DNA of 61,917 nt, taken from NCBI GenBank assembly GCA_011390885.1, contig JAABRO010000017.1, positions 1 to 61,917 of the forward strand, given 5' to 3'. This document shows positions 8,885 through 18,472 of this stretch, piece after piece. The position numbers were made by a program, and so were the translations under genes. Origin of the DNA: Gemmatimonas sp. (GTDB taxonomy: Bacteria; Gemmatimonadota; Gemmatimonadetes; Gemmatimonadales; Gemmatimonadaceae). The number at the start of each line of letters is the position of its first letter. Positions within the stretch are counted from its first letter, which is position 1. The notes under the pieces are model-generated. The model did no database searches, was not told the origin of the DNA, and saw nothing but the letters and a program-made list of their open reading frames with translations.

Positions 8885-11800
8885 TCAGACGGTGATGGCC
8901 AACCCGCGGTAGATGCGGGCCCGGTAGCGACTGTCTTCCTGCGACACGATGGGCGCGCTGGCGAGCAGCACGGCGTGCGCGAAGCGTTCCTGCTCCTCCG
9001 ACTGCTCCCGTGTGTCACGCGGCTCTTCCGACCGCACGCGCCGCGTGAGGTTGATCTGGTTGACCGGGACGTTGTGGACCAGCCGCTCGTTCTCCACGCC
9101 GAGGGTGGCCGTGAGGGCGTGCAGCGTGGTCTTCACGAAGTTGGCGAGCGCGAACTCCGCGTGCGTGGGATGCACGGGCACGTCCGGGGAGACGAGTACG
9201 AGGCGCACGTCGTCGAAGAGCGACACCTTGCGCGCCACCCGGAAGTGATGCGTGAGGTGCGCCTCCACGAGCTCCGCGAAACCGGCCGCGTCCAGCGCCG
9301 GCGTGCCGTCTTCGCGGAAGATGTCGTGCGGCAGGGGCGTGAAGGGCGTGGACACCACCGCTGCCGGCGGCCCGCCGATGCGCAACGCCTCGTCCATCGC
9401 ACCTTCGAGGTCGTCGCCCACCGCGATGCTGTGAATGCGCTCGTTGCCGAGCACGATGCGCAGCAGGTCCTTGATCTGCTCCGCCGCGCCCTCCGTGCGG
9501 GTGAGCAGCATCACGCGCCCCACGTGGCTCTGTTCGAGCGCGAGGCGAGCCGCACGCGCCAGGTGCGACACGAGGTTTTCGCCGACGAGCCAGATGGTCT
9601 GCTCGCGCATGCGCGCGACACGCTCCGGCCTTGCGCGCCCGAACAGCTCGCGCTCGGTGATCGTGCGTTCCTGGTGCAGACCGCCCGACGGCTGGAAGGT
9701 CTCGCCGGACACGGCGCGGTCGGCCAGGAAGTACACGGTGGCGAGCGCCACCTCGAGCTCGCTCGGCATGTTGCGCAGGTGGAGCATGCCGAGCACGCCC
9801 TTCCGGATCTTGGCCGCCTCGCGCAGGATCTCCTCCCGTGCGTGGAAGGGCTCGGGCGGTTCGGGGAGCGCCAGCACCCACGCCTCGTCGAACTGCGCGC
9901 CAGCATCCGCGAGGGGGAGGAAGCGACCGCCAAGCCGCAGCCGCGCCACGAGGCGCTGGGCGATCGCGCGCGTCATGACGAACTGCCCACTGGTGGCTTC
10001 CGAGTCGGCGGCCAGCGACTCGGCGCGCACGGACTCGGCGAACTTCCGGATCGCGGCCGGCGTGTGTTCGCCCGTGGCGATCGCGTCGAGGTCGTTGGAG
10101 GCGAGCAGCTGGAGCAGGCCCTCCACCTCGGCGCCCTGGCGCAGCGCCTCGACCACGGCACGATAGATGGCGTTGAGCCGACGGTTCTCGAGAATGAGCC
10201 GGCCGCGCCGCTCGAAGAGGCCGGGCTTGCCGCCCACGCCACGCAGGCGGTCGCCATCCACGGGGCCGGGCGCGATGGCGTTGACCTGGATCTCGGGACC
10301 GACGAAGCGCGCGAGGTTTTCGGTGAGCGCGCGCTGGCCGGCCTTGGACACCGCATAGTCGGCGCGGTTGGGGTACGGCACCGCGATGTACTTCTCGCCG
10401 CCGAAGTACGAGGAGACGTTGAGGATGTAGCCGCTCCCCTGCCGCTTCATGATCGGCACGACCTTCTCGATGAGCGAGTAGTTCGAGACGAGGTTGGCGT
10501 TGAGCGTGTTCCGCCAGTCGTCGACGGACATGTCGACGACCATCTGCTCCGCTCCGGCCACACCGGCGTTGTTCACGAGGTAGTCGATGCGGCCGAACGC
10601 CTGCAGCGTCTCGTCCACGGCCCGACGCAGGCCGGCCTCGTCGGCGACGTCCACGCCGGCGACGACCTGCACGCGATCGGCCGCGTCGTGGTAGCCGATG
10701 TCCTCCAACTCCCGCGCGATCTCCGCGCGCATCTCCTCGAGCTGGTCCGCACGACGTGCCACCAGCATCACGCGGGCGCCGCCGATCGCGAGCAGGCGGG
10801 CGAGCTGGCCCCCGATGCCCGCCGAGCCGCCGGTGATGAGCACCGCCTTGCCGAGATGCAGCCCCATCACGCTCTCCTGCCAGCCGAAGATGGCGCGACG
10901 CGATCCCGTCGCGCGCATGATCGAGAGCGGCAAGTACAGGTTGACCTGGCGAATGCGACGCTTGGTGTACAGCAGGCGCGCAGCCTGCCCCGCGGCGAAC
11001 GGCACCTCTTCCGGCTCGCGGTTGCCCCAGCGGATGATCTGGTTCGACCACTCCTCGAATCGGCGCTCGCCCGCCCCCTGCTGCACCTCGGTCTCGTCGC
11101 GCCAGACGCGGCAGAGTTCCTCCACCGCCGCGCGCAACACGTCGGCGTAGGTGTTGCCCTGCTCGTCGGAACCGTTCGAGATGAACACCACGCTGGGCGC
11201 CGCGCGGAGCGACTCCTCGACCTCCTTCCAGAACACCGTCAGCGCACGCGCCAGCAGCATCGCGCCCGCCAGCTCGCCGTCAAGGAAGGTGGCCACGTCG
11301 GCGTCTGATGCCTCGGTGAATCGCCCGCGAAACCGCCACGCGCCGAACGCCGGCATGATGATCGCGCCATGGACCACGTCGCCCTTCTGCCGAAGGTCGG
11401 CGAACACGGCATCGACCGTCTCGGGACGCATGCGGTCGAGCAGCACGGGCGTGATGCGCGCGTCGGACGGATCGACACCGAGTGCTTCGATCGCCGCGCT
11501 GACGCCCTCCTCCGAGCCCAGTCCGAGCACGACCTCGGCACCACACCCCGCCTGCACGCGCGCCACGGTGAGCGCATCGCGCACCTGGTCGCCGGCGGCC
11601 AGCAGCAGCCGCACGCCCGTGCCGTCCACGGTGCGCAGTTCCGGCCGCGACACGAACGTGCTGCGCGACTCCTGCCGCACCTGCATGCCATGCGTGACTT
11701 CGAAGTGATGCCCGTTGTACGCGCCGGACTCGTCACTGGCGAGGAACACGATCGTGCCGGCGACGTCCTGCACGGTGGGAAACGTGCGCGCCGGCGCCTC

Positions 11801-12589
11801 GCCCTCGAACGAGCGGGCCAGCGTCATGAGATCGAACATCTCGCCCGCGGTCGTGCCATCGTCGGCCTTGCGCAGCTTGTCCATGGCGGAGAAGACGGTC
11901 CGGATGCGCTCCGAGCGGATCGGCCCCGGGAACACCGTGTTCACGCGAATGCCGGCGCTGCCGAGCTCGGCGGCGAGCTGCCGGGAGAAGGCGTTGAGGG
12001 CAGCCTTGGGGACCACGTACGCGGCGCGCCCGTAGTACTGGGTGCGGGAGAAGATCGTGGACACGTTGATGATGCTGCTGCCCGGCGCGAGGTGCGGCGC
12101 GACCGCACGCGCGAAGTTCCACGCAATGCCGAACAGGCTGCGCGCGGCGGCCCCCACGGTCTCCCGCTCGTGAATTCCGACCTCGGCGAGCGCCTCGAGT
12201 TCGGCGGCCGTGAACGGCACATCGCGCAGTCGGCACTTGGGACCCGCCGAGCCCGCGTTGTTCACCAGCACGTCGATGCGTCCGCACTTCGCCAGCACCT
12301 GCTCCACGGCGAGCCGCACCTGCCCCGGCTCTGCGCCGTCGGCCGCCACCGTCACGATGCGGTTGGCGGGAACGCGCAGCTCCTCCCGCAGCGCGGCACG
12401 CGCGGCGTCAAGTCGCGAAAGGTCGCGACCCGTCATGACGAGCGTGGCCCCCTCACGCAGCACGGAACGCGAGATCTCGGTGCCGATGTTGCCAGCGGCC
12501 CCAGTGAGCAGTACCACCTTGCCGGCGAGCCGGCCACGCGCGGTACGGCGACGATCGGCAGTCGTTCCTTCCAGCTCTTCGCTCATCAT
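8885..12589 (-). CDS. mcr: Bifunctional malonyl-CoA reductase (malonyl-CoA to 3-hydroxypropionate)
   Basis: This 1234-aa protein matches, over its full length and in my memory of the family, the bifunctional malonyl-CoA reductase of the 3-hydroxypropionate bi-cycle. It contains two extended short-chain-dehydrogenase halves. The N-half has TGAAGNIG (29-36) and the YVVPK catalytic pair (about Y190/K194) and would reduce malonate semialdehyde to 3-hydroxypropionate. The C-half, from about residue 575, has ITGGSAGIGG (about 583-592) and YAVSK (about 744-748) and would reduce malonyl-CoA to malonate semialdehyde with CoA release. The C-terminal end ARIYRGLAITV is nearly the same as in Chloroflexus. 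No catalytic residue is lost. It starts at ATGATGA, overlapping the pcs stop, so it is co-translated with pcs. The pathway role is inferred from that pairing. Confidence 0.93.
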   Translation of the reverse strand: MMSEELEGTTADRRRTARGRLAGKVVLLTGAAGNIGTEISRSVLREGATLVMTGRDLSRLDAARAALREELRVPANRIVTVAADGAEPGQVRLAVEQVLAKCGRIDVLVNNAGSAGPKCRLRDVPFTAAELEALAEVGIHERETVGAAARSLFGIAWNFARAVAPHLAPGSSIINVSTIFSRTQYYGRAAYVVPKAALNAFSRQLAAELGSAGIRVNTVFPGPIRSERIRTVFSAMDKLRKADDGTTAGEMFDLMTLARSFEGEAPARTFPTVQDVAGTIVFLASDESGAYNGHHFEVTHGMQVRQESRSTFVSRPELRTVDGTGVRLLLAAGDQVRDALTVARVQAGCGAEVVLGLGSEEGVSAAIEALGVDPSDARITPVLLDRMRPETVDAVFADLRQKGDVVHGAIIMPAFGAWRFRGRFTEASDADVATFLDGELAGAMLLARALTVFWKEVEESLRAAPSVVFISNGSDEQGNTYADVLRAAVEELCRVWRDETEVQQGAGERRFEEWSNQIIRWGNREPEEVPFAAGQAARLLYTKRRIRQVNLYLPLSIMRATGSRRAIFGWQESVMGLHLGKAVLITGGSAGIGGQLARLLAIGGARVMLVARRADQLEEMRAEIARELEDIGYHDAADRVQVVAGVDVADEAGLRRAVDETLQAFGRIDYLVNNAGVAGAEQMVVDMSVDDWRNTLNANLVSNYSLIEKVVPIMKRQGSGYILNVSSYFGGEKYIAVPYPNRADYAVSKAGQRALTENLARFVGPEIQVNAIAPGPVDGDRLRGVGGKPGLFERRGRLILENRRLNAIYRAVVEALRQGAEVEGLLQLLASNDLDAIATGEHTPAAIRKFAESVRAESLAADSEATSGQFVMTRAIAQRLVARLRLGGRFLPLADAGAQFDEAWVLALPEPPEPFHAREEILREAAKIRKGVLGMLHLRNMPSELEVALATVYFLADRAVSGETFQPSGGLHQERTITERELFGRARPERVARMREQTIWLVGENLVSHLARAARLALEQSHVGRVMLLTRTEGAAEQIKDLLRIVLGNERIHSIAVGDDLEGAMDEALRIGGPPAAVVSTPFTPLPHDIFREDGTPALDAAGFAELVEAHLTHHFRVARKVSLFDDVRLVLVSPDVPVHPTHAEFALANFVKTTLHALTATLGVENERLVHNVPVNQINLTRRVRSEEPRDTREQSEEQERFAHAVLLASAPIVSQEDSRYRARIYRGLAITV

Positions 12590-15500
12590 GCGGTCCCGGC
12601 CGACCAGGCCTCATAGAGTTCGTCACGGGAGCGCAGCCCCGTGCGTGGCAGCGCGTGGTTCACGACGTACGTCGCGCCAGCGTGCCGGTTCTCCCACATG
12701 GCCTGGTGCGCCTCGGGGAGTTGATCCCACGCCACGACTGTCGGCGTCGTGACGTCGAGTTGCCCGGCTGCCAGCATCTGGTTCATGCGCACGACTTCGT
12801 ACGCGTTGCAGAGGTGGGTGCCGAGAATGCTGCAGGTGGGCAGCAGGATGCGACGCTGCCGCATCCACACCTGCGGCGCGTAGAAGCTGTAGCGGCGCCC
12901 GCGCATGTCTTCGGCGTACACGACGCGGCCCGAGAACGGCTGCACGAGCGCGGTGGATGCAGCCAGCGCATCGTGTGCGGCGCGTTCGATGATCAGGTCC
13001 GGCGCGCCGCGCGGATTGTCGGACGAGCGGAGCAGCTTGCCTACTGCCTGTCCGAGCGGCTTGATCGTGCGCTCCTGGAAGGCGCGCACCGCCTCCTTGA
13101 ATGCCGGCCCGTCGCGGCGCACGTCCGGAAGCGGTGGCATGGAGTCGGGCCATTCGAAGTCGACCGAAGCGCGGCGCTGCAGTTCACTCAGCGCGACCAC
13201 GCCGGCAAGCTGGTCGCCGAAGCCGAGCGAGCGCACGAACTCGCGCTGGGCGTCGCTGTAGCAGACCACGGCGATACGCGCCCCACGCGCCGCGGCGGCC
13301 TCGATCGCCTCGATGCCCACCGGGTCGACCAGCGCGTCGGCGTCGAGCCCCGGGCCGTAGTACACGAGCACCGATTCACCGGCGCGCAGCTGCGCCCGCT
13401 CCAGCATCGTGGCGACCGGCACGGCACCCGGCTTGCCCGCGAAGGTGAAGTGATAGCCCGAGGAGGCGCCGTAGAAGGCGAGCGCGCCGCCGTCGGCCAG
13501 CAGCTGCATGCTCCGCGGGAACGACCGTTCACCCGCGTGCGACACCACGTAATCGGCGAGTCGGCCATCGTGCTGCGCCCGGAACGCCTCGAGCAACGGC
13601 TCGCCTGCGCGCTCCCACGCGGCGATTGCCTCCGGCGTGTCGGGCACCATGGTGAAGCAGTCGGCGAGGGCGGGCGCCTTGCGGTTGATCGCACCCGTCG
13701 CGCCGTACGCCGCGATGGCGCGGGCGCGCTCCTCGCTGGACACGAGGCCGGTGACGCGCACGCCGTTGGCGACCGCCGTCTTGAGCGCTTCGAGCCCGGT
13801 GCCAGTCGCCGCGCCCTCCACGAACATGGTGCGACCGCCCTCGATCTGCAGCGTGGTGAACAGGGCGCGCACCACGGTGCCGAGGTTGAGGATGTACGAG
13901 CCGGCCGCCTCGAGCGACACGTCGGGCGGCAGTGCATGACACTGCGGCGCCTGCACGAGGAGAAACTGCTGGTGGCTCCCCTCGAATGTCTCGTAGCCCT
14001 GAATGCGAAAGTCGGCCGCCATCGGATCGCGCCCCGCGAGCGGCGAGAGCAGCGCGCTCTGCCCGGAGTAGATCGTGACGAGGTCGCCCACGCGCAGGCG
14101 CCCCTCCTGCTTGGCGGCGGCGCCCAGCGCGGCCACCAGCCCGACACCTCCGGAGCCCGTCACCTGCACGTCGCGATCGTGCGAATCGAACGGAGAGACC
14201 GGAATGCCCGTGATGGCCCAGATGTCGTTGAAGTTGACCTCCGAGGCGAGCACGTAGAGCAGCACATCGTTGGCGCCCGGCGTCTCGACCGGCACGACGA
14301 CCTGCTGCTCCACGTCCTTCGGCTCGCCGTGGCGCGGCGCGCCCGTGTCGGGATCCTTGATGACACCCTGACCGTACTGCCACGCGGGGATCGGCGTGAG
14401 CCCCGGGAAGAAGGGCGCGCCGATCGGCAACAGGTCGCCGCGCCGTTCGTACTCCGCGGCCTGCTCGCCGTCCACGATCGCGCCGCGACGCACCGGCAGC
14501 GGCGCGCTACGCCGATCGAAGAACGCGCGGATGCCCGCCTTGCCGCCCTCGGGATCGACGATGGCCTCGGCGAAGAGCCGCGCCTCGCGGGACAGCCCCG
14601 CAGGCAGCCCCTGCTCCCACCCCGTGCGCACCGCCTCGACCACACGCGCGGCCGGCACGACGCGGCCCACGCGTTCGGCCTGCGCGATGACCCGCGCGAC
14701 GGGCTCGAGCGCGAGCGCCTGATCGATGGCGAGGGCGCCCGGACGCTCCCACGCCGCGCGACGCGCGCGCACCTGCGCGAAGGACCGTCCGAGCCGACTG
14801 TCGGCACCCTGCGCCACGAACTCGCGCACGAGTCGTGCCGCATGCGCGACCACATCCTCCGCGTCGTCGACGAGTTCGTCCACGAGGCCGATCGCGTGCG
14901 CTTCGTCGGCCTCGACGGTGCGCCCGCCGACGAGCAGTTCGATGGCCTGCACCATCCCTTCCATGCCGTCGCGGTCGGCGAGCAGACGCGTGAGCCGCTG
15001 CGTGCCGCCATATCCCGGGAGCAGGTTGAGCCGGATCTCCGGCTGGCCGAAGGCGGCCGTGCGCTCCGCGAGGCGGACGTGGCAGGCGAGGGCGAACTCC
15101 ATGCCACCGCCAAGGGCCACGCCGTTGATGGCCGCGAGGCACGGCTTGTCCATGCGCTCGATCGTGCGGAACGCGAGGTGCGCCACGTTCGGGAGCGTGA
15201 TCGCTTCCTCGATGGTGTGCACATCCTCGAGCAACTGGCGGATGTCCGCACCCGCCACGAACGACGACGTGCCATCGCCGGTGAAGATCACCGCGACCAC
15301 ATCGTCGCGGCGCGCGAGATGCTCCACCACGGTGACGAGCTCGTCGAGCGAGCGCTCGTTGAGCGCGTTCACCGGCGGGTTCGTGATGGTGACCAGCGCG
15401 AGGCGCACCGCGCGATCGCCATCGTGCCCCACCGGGTGGTACTGCACGCGGAAGTAGCGCCCATGTTCGAGGATGCGCTGCTCCTCGCGCACGCGCTGTC

Positions 15501-18063
15501 GCGCCTTCCAGTCACCGATCACGCGCGCAAGCTCGGGCACGCACTCGGGATTGCGCAGCGTGCTGATGTCCCCGATGTCCTGTTCCTCGACGAGCGCGCG
15601 CACCAGGCGCCGCACGTACTTGCCGCTGCGCGTCTCCGGAAACGCGGGCACCTCGAGGAAGTCTTCGGGCACGGCCACCGCGCCCTTCTCCTGGCGCACC
15701 AGCTCGAGCAGGCGGCGGCGATCATCGGCGGTGAGGCGCTGCCCGGCGGCCGGCGTGATGAACGCGAGCGGCGTGAGCCCCTTCTCGCGATGGGGCGCCC
15801 CGACCACGATCACGTTGCCCACGGGCGAGTCGGCGTTGAGCTGCTTGTCGCGCAGGATGGCGCCCTCGATCTCCTCCGTGCCCATGCGATGGCCGGACAC
15901 GTTGATCACGTCGTCGCTGCGCCCGTGCAGCGAGAAGCCGCCGTCGGGGTAGCGCACGGCGAAGTCGCCCTGCGTGTAGGCCCACGTGCCCTGCCATCGG
16001 CTCCAGTAGGTGCTGCGGTAGCGCGCGAAGTCGCCACGCCATTGGGGCACGACGGCGCCGTCCTGCACGGCGAAGTGCTCCACGTCACCCCAGATCGTGC
16101 GCGCGAGATACGGATACGGCGCGCGGATCACGATCTCGCCCTTCTCGTCGCCCTCGGCCTGCCGTGCGGGCACGCGCCCGTCGGCATCCGGTGCGCCATC
16201 GGGCACCCACACGTCGCCCATGACCCAGGGCAACGGGTACGTGTGCGCATCGGCCCGCAGCGGAAACTCGCCGTTGCCGTAGAAGTGCGTCCACACGATG
16301 CCGCCGTGTTCGGTGGCCCAGTACGAGTTGATGTACCAGGGACACATGAGATCCATGCCGAACTGCTGCACGGACGGCGAGACGGGCTCCGCGCAGAAGG
16401 TCGCCACGCGCAGCGACGAGAGGTCGTACCGGCGCACGTCCTCCGCGTTCTGCGGGTCCTGCATCACCGTCTTGAGGAAGGTGACGCCCGCCTTGAAGAT
16501 CTTCACGCCGTAGCGCTCGATGATCGACGCGAACCGGCCCGCCGACGGGAACACCGGCGCACCCTCGGCGAGCACGCTCGTCACGCGCGTGGTGAGCGCG
16601 GCGGAGAGCATGTAGCTCTGCCCGGTGATCCACCCCGGATCGGCCACCACGTACATCACATCGCCCGGCTCGGCGTCGAAGCTGACGCGCATCGTGTGCG
16701 CCACGCCGGCGCACCAGCCACCGTGCACGTGCACCACGCCCTTGGGCTTGCCGGTGGAGCCGGAGGTGTAGATGAAGAACAGCGGGAACTCCGCATCGAC
16801 GGGCACCGGCGGCACCACCGACCAGATCACGCGCACGAGCTCGAGGTCGGGCAACGCGCGAAGCGCGGCCTCGTCGTGCACGGCGAACCCGGCTGTGCGT
16901 GCGGCGTCGAGGAGCTGCTCGAGCGCCGGCGTGAGGAGATCGTCCGCCCACACGTCGCGCCCGGTGCGCCATGGCACATCGGCCTGCGCGGTGTGGCGCA
17001 CGACCACGACGCGCTCCACCGCACTGCCGGCATCGACGAGCGCGCGCGCGACGGCGGTGCGCACGCGGCCCGCGTCGGCGGCGTCGAGCGCGCCCGCTTC
17101 GGTCAGGGCGCCAAGGGCGCGCCCCACGCCGCGCATGGCGTCGCGCCGCTCCACCGTGATCTCGCCCGCGACAGCGGCGGCGGCCGCGTCGGCGATCTGC
17201 GCGGCGTGCGCCGCATCGATGCCAAGGCGGCCGAGCGTGTCCCGCACGACGGCGACGGCACGATCGGCGGGGAGGTACAGATCGAGCGCCGGATCGGTGT
17301 ACGCCGCCTTGAACGGCACGATCTGCGCGTTGCGCCAGCCACCGTCGGCCGTGATGACGACGCGCGCGCCGGCGTCGTGAATGCGATCGGCGAGCGTCTT
17401 GTCGGAGAAGCCACCGAAGACGGGGGTGTAGATGATGCCCAACCGCTTGGCGGCTTCGGTCCACGCCACCTGCGCCGGGATGTTGGGCAGGTTGAGTGCG
17501 ATGCGGTCCCCAATGCCAAGCCCCAGCGCGCGCAGGGCGAGCGCGGCCTTGGCCACGTCCACGAGCAGTGCCTTGCGCGAGATCGGATACGCCACGACCG
17601 GCGCCCCACGTCCCTCGCCGCGTGACTGGTCCCAGCGATCGCCCTCGACGAGAAACGCCGGTTCCTCGCCGTGCCCCGCGAGCACGTGACGATCCACTTC
17701 GTTGAACGCGGCGTTGGTGCGCGCGCCCGCGAACCAGCGGTAGAACGGCGCGTCGGTCGGATCGAAGGCGCGATCCCACGGCATCCACGACGGCGACGGC
17801 GCGTGCTCGACCGGCGCGAGCGAGCCGGCGTCCCAGCCGCGCCACGCCCCGTCGTCGTGCCGAGTGACCCACGCGCCCGCGCCGCCGAGGCCGGGAACGA
17901 ACCAGTGGAGGGTGCGGGCGGCGATGTCGCCGTGGTACGCGCCGGGGTCGGCGTCGCAGGCGGTTCGCGCCGCCTCCCAGTCCGCGCGTGTGCGCAGAGG
18001 GTTGATCCGTGCCGGCGGCGGCGTGACCGCCACCGAATGTGCCGTGCCGTCAGTCGCTGCCAC
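12586..18063 (-). CDS. pcs: Trifunctional propionyl-CoA synthase (3-hydroxypropionate to propionyl-CoA)
   Basis: At 1825 aa this is close to the 1822 aa of Chloroflexus propionyl-CoA synthase. Three domains are read in order. (1) An AMP-forming acyl-CoA synthetase, about 40-860, with the P-loop YTSGSTGKPKG near 432, YWATEHGG, GRSDDVINVSGHR near 709 and the adenylation lysine of SGKYVRR near 816. (2) A crotonase dehydratase, about 890-1160, with oxyanion segment FVAGADIRQ near 926 and both usual acid/base glutamates, in GGGMEFALA and FGQPEI. (3) A medium-chain enoyl reductase, about 1230-1810, with VNFNDIWAITG and the nucleotide site EGAATGTGLEAL near 1412. The enzyme activates 3-hydroxypropionate, dehydrates it to acrylyl-CoA and reduces that with NADPH inside one reaction chamber. 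Translation starts at GTG with AAGGAG 5 nt upstream. It is first in the operon with mcr. Confidence 0.95.
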   Translation of the reverse strand: MAATDGTAHSVAVTPPPARINPLRTRADWEAARTACDADPGAYHGDIAARTLHWFVPGLGGAGAWVTRHDDGAWRGWDAGSLAPVEHAPSPSWMPWDRAFDPTDAPFYRWFAGARTNAAFNEVDRHVLAGHGEEPAFLVEGDRWDQSRGEGRGAPVVAYPISRKALLVDVAKAALALRALGLGIGDRIALNLPNIPAQVAWTEAAKRLGIIYTPVFGGFSDKTLADRIHDAGARVVITADGGWRNAQIVPFKAAYTDPALDLYLPADRAVAVVRDTLGRLGIDAAHAAQIADAAAAAVAGEITVERRDAMRGVGRALGALTEAGALDAADAGRVRTAVARALVDAGSAVERVVVVRHTAQADVPWRTGRDVWADDLLTPALEQLLDAARTAGFAVHDEAALRALPDLELVRVIWSVVPPVPVDAEFPLFFIYTSGSTGKPKGVVHVHGGWCAGVAHTMRVSFDAEPGDVMYVVADPGWITGQSYMLSAALTTRVTSVLAEGAPVFPSAGRFASIIERYGVKIFKAGVTFLKTVMQDPQNAEDVRRYDLSSLRVATFCAEPVSPSVQQFGMDLMCPWYINSYWATEHGGIVWTHFYGNGEFPLRADAHTYPLPWVMGDVWVPDGAPDADGRVPARQAEGDEKGEIVIRAPYPYLARTIWGDVEHFAVQDGAVVPQWRGDFARYRSTYWSRWQGTWAYTQGDFAVRYPDGGFSLHGRSDDVINVSGHRMGTEEIEGAILRDKQLNADSPVGNVIVVGAPHREKGLTPLAFITPAAGQRLTADDRRRLLELVRQEKGAVAVPEDFLEVPAFPETRSGKYVRRLVRALVEEQDIGDISTLRNPECVPELARVIGDWKARQRVREEQRILEHGRYFRVQYHPVGHDGDRAVRLALVTITNPPVNALNERSLDELVTVVEHLARRDDVVAVIFTGDGTSSFVAGADIRQLLEDVHTIEEAITLPNVAHLAFRTIERMDKPCLAAINGVALGGGMEFALACHVRLAERTAAFGQPEIRLNLLPGYGGTQRLTRLLADRDGMEGMVQAIELLVGGRTVEADEAHAIGLVDELVDDAEDVVAHAARLVREFVAQGADSRLGRSFAQVRARRAAWERPGALAIDQALALEPVARVIAQAERVGRVVPAARVVEAVRTGWEQGLPAGLSREARLFAEAIVDPEGGKAGIRAFFDRRSAPLPVRRGAIVDGEQAAEYERRGDLLPIGAPFFPGLTPIPAWQYGQGVIKDPDTGAPRHGEPKDVEQQVVVPVETPGANDVLLYVLASEVNFNDIWAITGIPVSPFDSHDRDVQVTGSGGVGLVAALGAAAKQEGRLRVGDLVTIYSGQSALLSPLAGRDPMAADFRIQGYETFEGSHQQFLLVQAPQCHALPPDVSLEAAGSYILNLGTVVRALFTTLQIEGGRTMFVEGAATGTGLEALKTAVANGVRVTGLVSSEERARAIAAYGATGAINRKAPALADCFTMVPDTPEAIAAWERAGEPLLEAFRAQHDGRLADYVVSHAGERSFPRSMQLLADGGALAFYGASSGYHFTFAGKPGAVPVATMLERAQLRAGESVLVYYGPGLDADALVDPVGIEAIEAAAARGARIAVVCYSDAQREFVRSLGFGDQLAGVVALSELQRRASVDFEWPDSMPPLPDVRRDGPAFKEAVRAFQERTIKPLGQAVGKLLRSSDNPRGAPDLIIERAAHDALAASTALVQPFSGRVVYAEDMRGRRYSFYAPQVWMRQRRILLPTCSILGTHLCNAYEVVRMNQMLAAGQLDVTTPTVVAWDQLPEAHQAMWENRHAGATYVVNHALPRTGLRSRDELYEAWSAGTA

Positions 18064-18169
18064 CCCGGCTCCTTCGGAGACTGGTGATCGATCTGCGTGC
18101 GGCCCCGCGCCTGCGCGAGGCCCGCACGATCAGCACCCGCAGGACGCGCCCGCAGTGTCCGGGAGGCAC

Positions 18170-18193
18170 ATACATGACGCCAGCGTCACGTAT
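18170..18193. promoter_or_regulatory. 24-bp palindrome upstream of pcs-mcr, candidate operator
   Basis: The sequence reads ATACATGACGC, a 2-bp CA centre, then GCGTCACGTAT: two 11-bp arms with a single mismatch. It lies 107-130 bp upstream of the pcs GTG, in the only non-coding gap from which the pcs-mcr operon can be transcribed. Size and symmetry fit a dimeric helix-turn-helix regulator. No regulator gene of that kind is adjacent, and I find no clear -35/-10 pair beside it. Alternatively it could form a hairpin in a leader RNA. Confidence 0.4.
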
Positions 18194-18227
18194 CGCCCCC
18201 GCCCGCCACGTTGCCGAATCCTGCCGG

Positions 18228-18449
18228 TTAACGCAAGGCGCGCTGGATGGTTTCGACGAGCGCGTCGTCGGCAAGCGCGTCCGCCCAGTCGTCGGCGACG
18301 AGGATGATCGCGCGATCGGCGCCGGAGTTGCACTCCACGGCGACCGGTGGTGGCTGGATGGTAGCTGCGGCGGCCACGTACTCGACGGGCACCTCCGGCA
18401 GCTCGAGACAGATCCAGTTCGTGCCCCGCGCGTCCCGTACCGTCCGCAC
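18228..18449 (-). CDS. Small protein of unknown function (73 aa)
   Basis: I do not recognise this family. The reading frame runs from a GTG at 18449 with a good AGGAG Shine-Dalgarno 6 nt upstream and ends at 18228. The product is acidic towards its C-terminus and soluble by eye, with a plausible alpha/beta pattern (RTVRDARGTNWICLELPE, then RAIILVADDWADALADDAL). There is one cysteine near the start and one mid-protein; I see no signal peptide, membrane helix or known motif. The frame stays open further upstream, but that extension would cross tRNA-Leu, so the GTG is the sensible start. It lies between tRNA-Leu and the pcs-mcr operon in the same orientation, 164 bp ahead of pcs, and might be unrelated to it. 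Confidence 0.6.
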   Translation of the reverse strand: MRTVRDARGTNWICLELPEVPVEYVAAAATIQPPPVAVECNSGADRAIILVADDWADALADDALVETIQRALR

Positions 18450-18472
18450 ACCGAACTCCTGCTGGTGGTGAG

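Noticed and set aside
7889-11308. A 1139-codon plus-strand open frame opposite the dapE-like gene and mcr
   Set aside because: No domain, no start context, and it crosses the mcr/dapE boundary and the hairpin between them.
12655-17625. A 1656-codon plus-strand open frame opposite pcs
   Set aside because: Composition (Arg/His/Gly) is typical of the antisense of a GC-rich gene, while the other strand gives a clear trifunctional enzyme.
12586-18063. Evidence that the host fixes CO2 or is phototrophic
   Set aside because: Pcs and Mcr alone do not prove a bi-cycle, and no carboxylase, lyase, reaction-centre or pigment genes occur in the window.
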